Assembly: GCF_900239185.1 (NCBI RefSeq) | Contig: NZ_OENA01000066.1 | Span: forward strand, 20,013 to 84,012 | DNA from: Tenacibaculum finnmarkense | GTDB lineage: Bacteria; Bacteroidota; Bacteroidia; Flavobacteriales; Flavobacteriaceae | DNA: 64,000 nt | Direction: 5' to 3' | Shown here: positions 33,262 through 42,838 of the stretch, in pieces | How the letters are laid out: each line of letters opens with the position of its first letter | Numbering within the stretch: the first letter of the stretch is position 1 | Notes under the pieces: model-generated | Told to the model about the DNA's origin: nothing | Seen by the model: only the letters and a program-made list of their open reading frames with translations | The model's database searches: none | Translations under genes and position numbers: made by a program

Positions 33262-34533
33262 ATGGCAGTAGATTTATTACTCGGATTACAATGGGGAGAC
33301 GAGGGAAAAGGTAAAATCGTAGATGTTTTAACAAGAGATTACGATATTATTGCAAGATTTCAAGGAGGACCAAATGCAGGACATACCTTAATCTTTGACG
33401 GTAACAAACATGTTTTACACACAATTCCTTCAGGGATTTTTCATAAAACCGCTTTAAACGTAGTAGGTAACGGTGTTGTAATTGACCCTGTTATCTTTAA
33501 AAAAGAATTAGAAAATTTAGACGTACATAACATCGATTATACCTCTAAATTATTAATTTCTAGAAAAGCACACTTAATTTTACCTACCCACAGATTATTA
33601 GACGCAGCGTCTGAAACATCTAAAGGAAAAGCGAAAATTGGTTCTACTTTAAAAGGAATTGGTCCTACTTACATGGACAAAACCGGTAGAAACGGAATGC
33701 GTGTTGGTGATTTAGAGTTAGATAACTGGAAAGATAAGTACAGAGCTTTAACCAAAAAGCATTTAAGTATGCTTAGCTTTTTTGATGTTCAAGTAGAATA
33801 TGATTTAGACGAATTAGAAGCTGAATTTGACTTAGGTATTGAAAAATTAAGAACATTACAGTTTATTGATTCTGAAGAGTATTTAAACAGTGCAATTAAA
33901 GCTGGAAAAACAATTTTAGCTGAAGGAGCGCAAGGTTCTTTATTAGATATTGACTTTGGAACGTATCCGTTTGTAACATCTTCTAATACAACTGCCGCTG
34001 GTGCTTGTACTGGTTTAGGAATTGCTCCTAACAGAATTGGAGATGTGTTCGGAATATTCAAAGCCTACACAACTCGTGTTGGTTCGGGTCCTTTTCCTAC
34101 TGAATTATTCGATGAAGATGGTGCTGAAATGGCTAAAGTTGGGCATGAATTTGGCGCTACAACTGGTCGTGCAAGACGCTGCGGATGGTTAGATTTAGTT
34201 GCTTTAAAATATGCAGTTGATGTAAACGGAGTTACCAAGTTAATGATGATGAAAGGAGATGTTCTTTCAGGATTTGATACTTTAAAAATCTGTACTTCTT
34301 ACAATTATAAAGGTGAAGAAATTACACATTTACCTTACAATATTGAACCTGAAAATGTAACTGTAAACTATACAGAATTCAAAGGATGGGAAGATGATTT
34401 AACAAAAATGACAACGGCTGATCAGTTACCTAAAAACTTATTAGACTATGTTGCTTTTATTGAAAAAGAAACAGGTGTTCCTGTAACAATTGTATCTGTA
34501 GGTCCAGACAGAATGCAAACAATTAATAGATAA
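33262..34533 (+). CDS. purA: Adenylosuccinate synthase
   Basis: 423 residues, usual length. N-terminal GTP loop LLGLQWGDEGKGK with catalytic Asp and His (GPNAGHT), the IMP-binding TSSNTTAAGACTGLGIAP segment, and the C-terminal VSVGPDRMQTI guanine-specificity region. It condenses IMP and aspartate using GTP, the first committed step to AMP. Starts 29 bp after the Fur gene and closes the unit with a strong terminator. Confidence 0.97.
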   Translation: MAVDLLLGLQWGDEGKGKIVDVLTRDYDIIARFQGGPNAGHTLIFDGNKHVLHTIPSGIFHKTALNVVGNGVVIDPVIFKKELENLDVHNIDYTSKLLISRKAHLILPTHRLLDAASETSKGKAKIGSTLKGIGPTYMDKTGRNGMRVGDLELDNWKDKYRALTKKHLSMLSFFDVQVEYDLDELEAEFDLGIEKLRTLQFIDSEEYLNSAIKAGKTILAEGAQGSLLDIDFGTYPFVTSSNTTAAGACTGLGIAPNRIGDVFGIFKAYTTRVGSGPFPTELFDEDGAEMAKVGHEFGATTGRARRCGWLDLVALKYAVDVNGVTKLMMMKGDVLSGFDTLKICTSYNYKGEEITHLPYNIEPENVTVNYTEFKGWEDDLTKMTTADQLPKNLLDYVAFIEKETGVPVTIVSVGPDRMQTINR

Positions 34534-34552
34534 ATTTATTTCTATTTTATAT

Positions 34553-34584
34553 AAAAAGCCTTCATTTTTAATGAAGGCTTTTTT
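34553..34584. terminator. Terminator between converging purA and the decarboxylase gene
   Basis: A 13-bp stem (AAAAAGCCTTCAT / ATGAAGGCTTTTT) with a 5-nt loop and further T; also A-rich upstream, so probably bidirectional. Confidence 0.88.
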
Positions 34585-34602
34585 GTTTTTATTTATTGAA
34601 AC

Positions 34603-36033
34603 TTATTTTTCTGATAAAATTTCTTGCCCAAATTTATGACACAATGCTAATGTTTCTTCTACATCATCAATGGTGGTTTTTGGGTTGATTAAACACATTC
34701 TTAAAACTACTTGTTTGTTCAAAATAGTGGTTACTAAAAATGCTTCTTTAGAATCCATTACTTTTTTAGAAATTTGATTGTTTAACACATCAATTTCTTT
34801 TTCTGATAAATTTGCTCCAATCGGATTATATCTAAAATTAATAATCGCTAAAGTTGCTGGCGAAACAATTTCCCAATCCCTACTTTTACGCAACACTTTT
34901 TCAACCCTATCGGCTAAATCAATATTATAGGTTACCGCTTTTTTAAACGTATCTAATCCGTATGTTTTTATCGACATATAAAATTTTAATGCTCTAAAAC
35001 GACGGGTTAATTGAATTCCATAATCATAAAAATTAATTTCAGATTCATTTCCTTCAATATCACGTAAATATTCTGGTTTTTCGCTAAAAGTACCGCTTAA
35101 CCAAGAAGAATCTTTCACCAATAAACAGCCTATTTCATAAGGTTGATAAAACCATTTATGCGGGTCAACGGTTAACGAATCCGCTCTTTGAATTCCTCGC
35201 AATGCTTTTGCTCCTTTTTCAGATAAAATAGCAGCGCCACCATAGGCTCCATCAATATGAAACCACAAATTTTCAGCTTCACAAATATCAGCGATATCAT
35301 CTAAAGGATCAACAGTTCCTGTGTTTGTTGTTCCTGCGGATGCAATAAAACAAAAAGGCTGTAACCCTTCTAAACGATCTTTAGCAATGGCATTTTTTAA
35401 TTTATTGATACTTATTCTAAATTCAATATCGGTAGGTAAAATACGTATTTGTTCTTTTTTAAAACCTAAAACACGAATTGCTTTAATATTTGAAGAATGC
35501 GCTTGATCAGACAGATAAATGATTGCTTTCGAAAAATCATCGCCACATTTTATACGTCTAGCTGTTGCTAATGCCGTTAAATTTGCCATAGAACCACCAC
35601 TTGTAAAAATACCACCACCTTTTTCAACAGGAAAATCGTACATTTTTAACAACCAGTTCATCGTTACAATTTCTAATTCTGCAGCCGCAGGAGAAACTAC
35701 CCAACCTCCTGAAAAAATATTAAAACCAGTAGCCAAACTATCTGCCATGGTGCTAATAAAATTACTTGGTCCTGGCACAAATGAATAGGCTTTAGGATGC
35801 GAAATAACCGTGCTATTCGGTATTACATTATCAATTACAAAGTCTAAAACTTCTGTTGGATTCATGCCTTTTTCAGGAACTTGCTCTAAAAACAAATCGT
35901 CCATTTCTTGACGTGTTGCCGAGGTTACAGGTTTTTTATTCTCTAAAGTATCCCAATGTTCAGCAATTAGATCTACTATCTTATAACCATAAGATTTCAT
36001 TTCTTCTAAGGATAAATCAAAATGGGCGCTCAT
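34603..36033 (-). CDS. Group II PLP-dependent amino acid decarboxylase
   Basis: 476 residues of the aromatic-L-amino-acid/glutamate decarboxylase family. The PLP site is Lys293 in VDPHKWFYQP. The Asp of HIDGAYGG (Asp261) binds the pyridine N, and SGGSMANLTALATAR binds phosphate. The substrate (aromatic amino acid, glutamate, aspartate or diaminobutyrate) is not clear. A monocistronic gene facing purA across a bidirectional terminator. Confidence 0.9.
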   Translation of the reverse strand: MSAHFDLSLEEMKSYGYKIVDLIAEHWDTLENKKPVTSATRQEMDDLFLEQVPEKGMNPTEVLDFVIDNVIPNSTVISHPKAYSFVPGPSNFISTMADSLATGFNIFSGGWVVSPAAAELEIVTMNWLLKMYDFPVEKGGGIFTSGGSMANLTALATARRIKCGDDFSKAIIYLSDQAHSSNIKAIRVLGFKKEQIRILPTDIEFRISINKLKNAIAKDRLEGLQPFCFIASAGTTNTGTVDPLDDIADICEAENLWFHIDGAYGGAAILSEKGAKALRGIQRADSLTVDPHKWFYQPYEIGCLLVKDSSWLSGTFSEKPEYLRDIEGNESEINFYDYGIQLTRRFRALKFYMSIKTYGLDTFKKAVTYNIDLADRVEKVLRKSRDWEIVSPATLAIINFRYNPIGANLSEKEIDVLNNQISKKVMDSKEAFLVTTILNKQVVLRMCLINPKTTIDDVEETLALCHKFGQEILSEK

Positions 36034-36186
36034 AAATGTATATTTTTTATTATTTCCGCAAAATTAACCTTTAAATAGAAGCTTGCTCAGTTTTTTTTCG
36101 AATAATTTTATTCCATAATTTTATTGATTTATTAAGAAATATAGCGCCTTGTTTTCATTATTTTTGCTATCTAAAATCGTATTCAT

Positions 36187-37827
36187 TTGAAAAAGTTATT
36201 TCTTTTCAGTTTTTTAATTATATCAATAGCTAGTTTTTCTCAAGCAAAAAAAATCAAGATACTTTCTACACAGTTAAGTACCACCGATCAAGAAAAATAT
36301 CCTGATGCCACCATTCTTATAGGTAATGTAAAAATGGCACACGAAGGAGCTACCCTCGAATGTAAAAGAGCCTTACTTTATCAAAAAGAAAATATTTTTA
36401 AAGCCTTAGGAGAAGTTGTTATTGAACAAGGCGATAGTATTATTCAATACAGTGATTTTGTACTTTATAACGGAAACACTAAAAAAGCAACCTCTTGGGG
36501 AAATGTTGAAATTAACGATAAAGAAATGAAGCTAAGTACCGATACACTTCATTTTGATAGAAAAAATCAACTTTTATATTATCCTAGCGGAGGTACAATT
36601 CGCGACAAAAAAAACGTACTAAAAAGCATCCGAGGAACGTATTTTTTAAAAGAAAAAAAGTTTACCGCCAAATCAAAAGTTAGCGTTGTAAACCCTCAAA
36701 ATAAGCTAGAATCTGAGCATCTAGATTATTATACCAACTCACATTTAGCCTATTTATACGGTAAGAGCACCATTACAAATTTAAAAGATAGCACCAAAGT
36801 TTATTGTGAACGTGGTTTTTACAACACCAATACTGATGTGGCTTATTTTGTAAAAAATGCCAAGCTATTTTTAAAAGAACGCACCATTTCTGCCGATAGT
36901 TTATACTATGATAAACGCCAAGGTTTCGCTTCTGCAACAAATAATATCAAGGTAATTGACACAGTTCAAAAAATGGTAACCAAAGGTAATTATGCCGAAT
37001 TATATGAAAAAAAAGATTCGCTTTTTATTATTGATAAAGCCGTAGCTATTACCGCTATTGATAAAGACTCAATGTATGTTGCTGGTGATAAAATTTTATT
37101 AACAGGTAAAACTAATAAAAGAATTATTCGAATTTTTAACAATGTCAAAATTTTCAAATCAGACTTGCAAGGAAAATGTGATTCTATTCATACAAGCCAA
37201 GTTTCAGGGCTTACCAGAATGTTTAAAAACCCTATTATTTGGTCTGGAAAAAATCAAATTACAGGCGATAGTATTCAGTTAAAAAACAATACTGTCACCA
37301 ATAAATTAGATTCTTTGAAAGTTTTAAAAAATGCTTTTATGATTCAAAAAGACTCGCTATCTGAAGATGATTTTAATCAGATAAAAGGACGAAATATTTA
37401 CGGTAAATTTGAAAAAAGCAAGTTAAAAACCATGCTTGTAAAAGGAAATGCCGAATCGTTGTATTATAACAGAAACGAAAATACCAAAAAATTAGAAACC
37501 GTTACCAAAGAAATTGCCAGCGATATTGAATTTACCTTTGCTGAAAATGAAATTATAGAAACGAAATATTTTAAATTATCCGAAGGAAAAACATTTCCTC
37601 CCTCTGAATTCCCATCCGAAGAAAAAAAATTCAGAGGCTTTATTTGGCGTGGCGACGAACAACCTTTAAGCGTTGATGATCTTTTCAAAAAAGATAAAAA
37701 ACCCTTGACTTCTATAAAAAAAATCATCAAAAATGATACCGCTGTAAAAAAGGTGAAAAAACAGTATTTAAAAGCACAATTCAAAAAAAGTGCGCCTAGA
37801 AAACAACTTTTAAGAAAAATTAAATAG
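36187..37827 (+). CDS. OstA/LptA-like envelope protein
   Basis: 546 residues. Starts at TTG (no in-frame ATG fits), giving a clean signal peptide MKKLFLFSFLII cleaved after SFSQA. The mature protein has repeated short beta strands of the LptA/OstA type (the first from about residue 37: ILIGNVKMAHEGATLECKRA), continuing over some 400 residues, and a Lys-rich tail. In Bacteroidota such OstA-like proteins are thought to act in LPS export; that role is inference. The aminotransferase gene begins 10 bp downstream. Confidence 0.8.
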   Translation: MKKLFLFSFLIISIASFSQAKKIKILSTQLSTTDQEKYPDATILIGNVKMAHEGATLECKRALLYQKENIFKALGEVVIEQGDSIIQYSDFVLYNGNTKKATSWGNVEINDKEMKLSTDTLHFDRKNQLLYYPSGGTIRDKKNVLKSIRGTYFLKEKKFTAKSKVSVVNPQNKLESEHLDYYTNSHLAYLYGKSTITNLKDSTKVYCERGFYNTNTDVAYFVKNAKLFLKERTISADSLYYDKRQGFASATNNIKVIDTVQKMVTKGNYAELYEKKDSLFIIDKAVAITAIDKDSMYVAGDKILLTGKTNKRIIRIFNNVKIFKSDLQGKCDSIHTSQVSGLTRMFKNPIIWSGKNQITGDSIQLKNNTVTNKLDSLKVLKNAFMIQKDSLSEDDFNQIKGRNIYGKFEKSKLKTMLVKGNAESLYYNRNENTKKLETVTKEIASDIEFTFAENEIIETKYFKLSEGKTFPPSEFPSEEKKFRGFIWRGDEQPLSVDDLFKKDKKPLTSIKKIIKNDTAVKKVKKQYLKAQFKKSAPRKQLLRKIK

Positions 37828-37837
37828 CCGTATAAAG

Positions 37838-39019
37838 ATGAAAACCGATTTTTTAAAATACCAAGGACAAACAACACCACATCCTTTAGCTATTGAAATT
37901 TCTCACGCAAAAGGAAGCTATATTTACGATAAAAAGGGCAAAAAAATGCTCGATTTCGTAGCTGGAGTTTCGGCAAATAGCCTCGGGCATAATCATCCAA
38001 AAGTTACCCAAGCTATTAAAAAACAGCTCGATTCTTATACCCACGTTATGGTTTATGGTGAGTTTATTCAGCAACCACAATTAGATTTATGCAAGACTTT
38101 GGCAAAAACATTGCCTGAAAATTTATCGTCAGTGTACTTGGTAAATTCAGGAACAGAAGCAACCGAAGGTGCTTTAAAATTAGTAAAACGCTTTACAGCA
38201 AGGGCTGAAATTATTGCCGCTAAAAACGGGTATCACGGAAACACCCAAGGCGCAATGAGCGTTTGTGGAGCCGAAGCTCAAAATAGAGCATTTCGTCCTT
38301 TAATTCCTGGTGTAAAGTTTATCGAATTTAATAATGAAATCGACTTAGAAAAAATTACCACAAAAACAGCAGGCGTTATTTTAGAAACCATCCAAGGTGG
38401 AGCTGGTTTTATCGAACCTAAAAATGATTATTTATCAAAAGTAAAAAAACGCTGTGAAGAAGTTGGCGCTTTATTAATTTTAGATGAAATTCAAACTGGT
38501 GTTGGGCGTACGGGTAAATTTTGGGGATTTGAAAATTACAATGTTATTCCTGATATTATTATTACAGGAAAAGGCTTAGGCGGCGGTATGCCAATTGGTG
38601 CGTTTATTGCTTCTTTTGATGTAATGAATTGCTTAAAAGAAAACCCTAAATTAGGGCATATTACTACTTTTGGCGGGCATCCTGTAATTGCCAGTGCTGC
38701 TTTGGCAACTGTTGACGAAATTACATCGTCAAATCTTATTAAAGAATCCCTACGAAAAGAAGCGATTATTAGAGATAAATTTAAAAACCATAAGGCTGTA
38801 AAAGAAATTCGAGGAAGAGGTTTAATGCTTGCTTTAATAGTAGAATCGCCTGAAGTAGCATCAAAAATAATTTTAAATTCTTTAGATAAAGGGCTGATTT
38901 TATTCTGGTTACTTTTTGAAGGAAGTGCTATAAGAATCACGCCTCCATTAACTATTTCAGATGATGAAATTAAAGAAGGATGTGATTTAATTTTAAACGA
39001 ATTGAATCTTTTTATATAA
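37838..39019 (+). CDS. Class III aminotransferase (acetylornithine/ornithine type)
   Basis: 393 residues, fold type I. PLP phosphate-loop NSGTEATEGALKLV (about 103-116), Asp216 in ILDEIQTG pairing with the pyridine N, and the Schiff-base Lys245 in IITGKGLGGG. It belongs to the group that moves amino groups between N-acetylornithine, ornithine or a similar omega-amine and 2-oxoglutarate. No arginine biosynthesis genes are nearby, so the substrate is open. Starts 10 bp after the OstA-like gene. Confidence 0.88.
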   Translation: MKTDFLKYQGQTTPHPLAIEISHAKGSYIYDKKGKKMLDFVAGVSANSLGHNHPKVTQAIKKQLDSYTHVMVYGEFIQQPQLDLCKTLAKTLPENLSSVYLVNSGTEATEGALKLVKRFTARAEIIAAKNGYHGNTQGAMSVCGAEAQNRAFRPLIPGVKFIEFNNEIDLEKITTKTAGVILETIQGGAGFIEPKNDYLSKVKKRCEEVGALLILDEIQTGVGRTGKFWGFENYNVIPDIIITGKGLGGGMPIGAFIASFDVMNCLKENPKLGHITTFGGHPVIASAALATVDEITSSNLIKESLRKEAIIRDKFKNHKAVKEIRGRGLMLALIVESPEVASKIILNSLDKGLILFWLLFEGSAIRITPPLTISDDEIKEGCDLILNELNLFI

Positions 39020-39057
39020 TATTACTTACATCTCTAGATGCTAAAAAAATGATACAC

Positions 39058-39348
39058 CTATCTCTCTTTAAAATAAATTTTTAATTCTAAAGGTACTGAG
39101 TCTTGTTTAAAATTTTTATGTGTACTCCAATTGAAACTTTCTTGTTTAGATTCAATAAATATTCTAGCTATTTTATTTGGAATTAGATATAATCCTTCAG
39201 GGTGTTTACCTTTTATAGGCGATGTGTTTATCTTGAGTTTTGAGTCAGGATTAATAATAAGTTCTTCATAAATTTTTTGAGTAATATAAAATCGAGTTGA
39301 AGAATATTCATTTCATAGTTTTTTAATTCCTTTAAAATAGTTCATCAT
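39058..39348 (-). pseudogene. Small gene broken by an in-frame TGA
   Basis: On the minus strand ATG-ATG at 39348/39345 opens MMNYFKGIKKL, meets TGA at 39313-39315, and the same frame then runs open for about 84 more codons (NEYSSTRFYITQKIYEELII near its start, PLELKIYFKER at its end). A TAG closes it at 39058-39060. The composition of the second part is protein-like, with no other in-frame start near its beginning. So this is a gene with one nonsense mutation or a sequence error. Homology not recognised; it occupies most of the gap 39020-39480. Confidence 0.55.
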
Positions 39349-39357
39349 TACATACTG

Positions 39358-39475
39358 TTTTCATCAAAATAGTAATAATTATACTTAACAAAAAAACCGC
39401 AATTTTTTTTCGTCAAAATAGATTTAAAAAAATCTAAAAAGACCAAGAAATTGCGGCTTTATATTTTGATGAAAA
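39358..39475. repeat. Nested inverted repeats, probably including the ilvA terminator
   Basis: An outer perfect 13-bp pair, TTTTCATCAAAAT (39358-39370) and ATTTTGATGAAAA (39463-39475), surrounds an inner pair, CCGCAATTT (39397-39405) and AAATTGCGG (39448-39456), and a small AGATTT/AAATCT stem. It lies right behind the ilvA stop, so the inner hairpin may end the ilv transcript. Confidence 0.6.
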
Positions 39476-39480
39476 ATATT

Positions 39481-40743
39481 TTAAACCAAAAACTCAAATA
39501 AATTAGGTTTATCATTTAAATATTCTCCATAGAAATTAAGCGCTTTCATTCTTGCAATTAAAGGCGCTAAATCTTCTTTTTTTACCAATTCAATTCCAAC
39601 CACGGCTGGGGCATTTTCTTTACTCGATTTTTTGGAATATTCGAAAAAAGTAATGTCATCATTTTTACCTAAAACATCCATTAAAAAATCTTTTAACGCG
39701 CCTGCTCTTTGCGGAAATCGGATGATAAAATAATGTTTTAATTCGCTATATAATAAGGCACGTTCTTTAATTTCGGCAGTTCTAGCAATATCGTTATTAC
39801 TTCCGCTAATTACACAAACAACGTTTTTACCTTTAATTTCTTCGGCAAAAAAATCTAATGCTGTTATGGTTAACGCTCCTGCAGGTTCTACCACAATGGC
39901 TTCTCTGTTGTATAAATCTAAAATTGTTTGACACACTTTTCCTTCAGGAACGGTTATCATATCGTATAAATTTTCTTTACAGATATCGAAGGTTAAATTT
40001 CCTACTTGTTGTACTGCCGCGCCATCGATAAACTTATCAATTTTAGCTAATTTTATGTTTTTATTTGCCTCAATCGAAGTTTTCATAGATGCTGCTCCTG
40101 CTGGTTCTACGCCGATAACTTTGGTTGTTGGTGACAATAATTTAAAAATACTCGACACCCCAGAAGCCAAGCCTCCACCGCCTACGGGAACAAATACGTA
40201 ATCAATAATTTCTTTAGATTGCTCGATAATTTCTAAACCAACGGTTGCCTGTCCTTCAATAATTTTTTGATCATCAAAAGGATGCACAAATGTTTTTTCT
40301 AAAGTATCGCAAATATTTTTTGCATATTTATAAGCATCGTCAAATGTATCGCCCGATAATTGAATATCAACATAATCGCCACCAAACATTTTTACCTGCG
40401 CTACTTTTTGCTTTGGCGTAGGTGCTGGCATTACAATTGTACCGTGAATTTGAAGTTTTTTACACGCAAAAGCAACCCCTTGCGCATGGTTTCCAGCACT
40501 TGCACAAACAATTCCGTTTGCTCGTTGGGCTTGTGTTACCGAGTTCATTTTATTGTAAGCGCCTCTAATTTTGTACGATCTTACTTGTTGTAAATCTTCT
40601 CTTTTTAAGAAGATATTTGCGTTATATTTTTCGGAATAAATATAATTATTTAATAGCGGAGTTTCTATAGCCACACCTTTTAGTGTAGCTACAGCCTCTC
40701 TTACCGCTTTTATTGTTGGTGAATATATGGTTTGTGTTTGCAT
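39481..40743 (-). CDS. ilvA: Threonine ammonia-lyase (threonine dehydratase)
   Basis: 420 residues. Fold type II PLP enzyme with Lys58 in SYKIRGAYNKM and the Gly-rich phosphate loop VPVGGGGLASG. The C-terminal 85 residues form one ACT-like regulatory domain (YFIIRFPQRAGALKDFL). It converts threonine to 2-oxobutanoate for isoleucine synthesis. Last gene of the ilv operon; it starts 4 bp after ilvC. Confidence 0.93.
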   Translation of the reverse strand: MQTQTIYSPTIKAVREAVATLKGVAIETPLLNNYIYSEKYNANIFLKREDLQQVRSYKIRGAYNKMNSVTQAQRANGIVCASAGNHAQGVAFACKKLQIHGTIVMPAPTPKQKVAQVKMFGGDYVDIQLSGDTFDDAYKYAKNICDTLEKTFVHPFDDQKIIEGQATVGLEIIEQSKEIIDYVFVPVGGGGLASGVSSIFKLLSPTTKVIGVEPAGAASMKTSIEANKNIKLAKIDKFIDGAAVQQVGNLTFDICKENLYDMITVPEGKVCQTILDLYNREAIVVEPAGALTITALDFFAEEIKGKNVVCVISGSNNDIARTAEIKERALLYSELKHYFIIRFPQRAGALKDFLMDVLGKNDDITFFEYSKKSSKENAPAVVGIELVKKEDLAPLIARMKALNFYGEYLNDKPNLFEFLV

Positions 40744-40747
40744 ATTT

Positions 40748-42265
40748 TTAATGAAAAACTACGGCTTCTTTTTCTTGTTCTTGAGTTATTGTTTTCATTG
40801 CCGTCATTGACGCTCTTAGTGTTTTACCAATTGCTTCAATCGGGTGGTTTTGAATTGCCGTATTTACAGCGATTAACGCTAAATTATCTACTTCGTTCGA
40901 ATTTGTCGCTGAATTTTTAAACGCTTTACCGATAATATTGGTATCAACAGTTTTCATAAAATCAACTAATAATGGTTTTGCGGCGTGGTCAAATAAATAA
41001 CAACCATATTCAGCAGTATCAGAAATAATACGGTTCATTTCGTATAATTTTTTTCTAGCAACCGTGTTTGCAATTAAAGGCAATTCATGTAACGATTCAT
41101 AATATGCCGATTCTGCTTTAATTCCTGATGCTACCATGTTGTCGTAAGCCAACTCTACCCCTGCTCTTACAAAGGCAACCATTAAAGTTCCGTGGTCAAA
41201 AAATTCTTGATCGCTAATTTCTGCGGATGTAGCTGCTGTTTTTTCAAAAGATGTTTCACCAGTTTCAGCTCTCCAAGACAATAAATTTACATCGTCATTT
41301 GCCCAGTCTTCCATCATTGTTTTAGAAAAATGCCCCGACATAATATCGTCCATATGCTTTACAAACAACGGTGCCATAATTGTTTTTAACTCTTCTGAAA
41401 TTTCAAAAGCTTTAATTTTTGCAGGATTCGATAAACGATCCATCATGTTGGTAATTCCTCCATGTTTTAGAGCTTCGGTAATCACTTCCCAACCGTATTG
41501 AATTAATTTAGAGGCGTATGTAGGTTCGATTCCTTTTTCAATCATGCTATCAAAAGATAAAATAGAAGCCGTTTGTAACACCCCACATAAAATGGTTTGT
41601 TCGCCCATTAAATCTGACTTTACCTCCGCTACAAATGACGACTCTAAAACTCCTGCTTTATGTCCTCCCGTTGCCACTGCGTAGGCTTTTGCTTGTGCCC
41701 ATCCTTTATTTTCAGGGTCATTTTCTGGGTGAACTGCAATTAACGTTGGTACTCCAAAACCTCGTTTATATTCTTCTCTTACTTCTGTTCCAGGGCATTT
41801 TGGAGCGACCATAATCACGGTTAAATCTTCACGGACTTGCATTCCTTCTTCTACGATATTAAAACCGTGCGAATACGATAAGGTAGCACCTTTTTTCATC
41901 AAAGGCATTACCGTATTTACAACTCTTGTGTGCTGTTTATCAGGTGTTAAATTTAAGACTAAATCGGCAGTAGGAATTAAGGCTTCAAAAGTATCTACCG
42001 TAAAATTATTTTCAGAGGCATTTTTAAAAGAAGCTCTTTTTTCTTGAATTGCGGCGCTACGTAACGCGTAAGAAACATCCAAACCTGAATCTCTCATGTT
42101 TAACCCTTGGTTTAACCCCTGCGCTCCACAACCGATAATAACTACTTTTTTTCCTTCTAATGCTTTTACACCCTCAGAAAATTCTGAAGCTTCCATAAAT
42201 CTGCATTTTGCTAATTGTTCTAATTTTCCTGCTAACGATAATGTATTGAAATAATTTGTTGCCAT
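40748..42265 (-). CDS. ilvC: Ketol-acid reductoisomerase, class II
   Basis: 505 residues. NADPH motif [19 protein letters not shown] (about 41-59) and a duplicated C-terminal knotted domain, hence the long class II form known from E. coli rather than the short class I form. It catalyses the Mg2+-dependent alkyl shift and reduction in valine and isoleucine synthesis. It stands 33 bp after ilvN and 4 bp before ilvA. Confidence 0.96.
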   Translation of the reverse strand: MATNYFNTLSLAGKLEQLAKCRFMEASEFSEGVKALEGKKVVIIGCGAQGLNQGLNMRDSGLDVSYALRSAAIQEKRASFKNASENNFTVDTFEALIPTADLVLNLTPDKQHTRVVNTVMPLMKKGATLSYSHGFNIVEEGMQVREDLTVIMVAPKCPGTEVREEYKRGFGVPTLIAVHPENDPENKGWAQAKAYAVATGGHKAGVLESSFVAEVKSDLMGEQTILCGVLQTASILSFDSMIEKGIEPTYASKLIQYGWEVITEALKHGGITNMMDRLSNPAKIKAFEISEELKTIMAPLFVKHMDDIMSGHFSKTMMEDWANDDVNLLSWRAETGETSFEKTAATSAEISDQEFFDHGTLMVAFVRAGVELAYDNMVASGIKAESAYYESLHELPLIANTVARKKLYEMNRIISDTAEYGCYLFDHAAKPLLVDFMKTVDTNIIGKAFKNSATNSNEVDNLALIAVNTAIQNHPIEAIGKTLRASMTAMKTITQEQEKEAVVFH

Positions 42266-42298
42266 TTTTATAGTTGTTTGGTGTTGTTATTTTATGAA

Positions 42299-42817
42299 TT
42301 AATCTACTAATAAACTTGAAATTCTCATTTCATCCTTGGTAATTGCAATACGCCCTGAACGTACAAATTGCATAATTCCATGTTTATCTAAAGTATGATA
42401 TAAGGCTTCAATTTCTTCTTTTGTCCCTGATTTTTCAAGCACAAAAAAATCTTTATTAATATTGATAACTCTCGATTGACTACTATTTATGATTGTTTGA
42501 ATTTCATTATTTTCAAGCAACGATTTAGAGCTTAATTTAAACAGACAAGATTCTTGATAAATCGTATTTTCATCGGTATGATAATACGCTTTAATAACCT
42601 CAACTTGTTTTTCAATTTGCCCGATAATTTTTTTAATTTGTTCTTCGGATACTTTTACAAGCAGTGTAATTCTTGAAACACTTTTTATTTCTGATTTAGA
42701 AATATTCATGCTTTCAATATTGATATTTCGTCTTAAAAAGACTCCTGAAATTCTATTCAACAATCCTACATTATTTTCTGTATAAACAGAAACGGTATAT
42801 GTTTGTTTATTTTCCAT
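42299..42817 (-). CDS. ilvN: Acetolactate synthase small (regulatory) subunit
   Basis: 172 residues. The N-terminal ACT domain (YTVSVYTENNVGLLNRISGVF, residues about 6-26, and following) is the valine-binding part. The C-terminal half resembles the IlvH/ALS_ss_C domain. It activates the large subunit and makes it sensitive to end product. It lies 21 bp after ilvB. Confidence 0.93.
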   Translation of the reverse strand: MENKQTYTVSVYTENNVGLLNRISGVFLRRNINIESMNISKSEIKSVSRITLLVKVSEEQIKKIIGQIEKQVEVIKAYYHTDENTIYQESCLFKLSSKSLLENNEIQTIINSSQSRVININKDFFVLEKSGTKEEIEALYHTLDKHGIMQFVRSGRIAITKDEMRISSLLVD

Positions 42818-42838
42818 GTTTTCTATAATTACGATATT

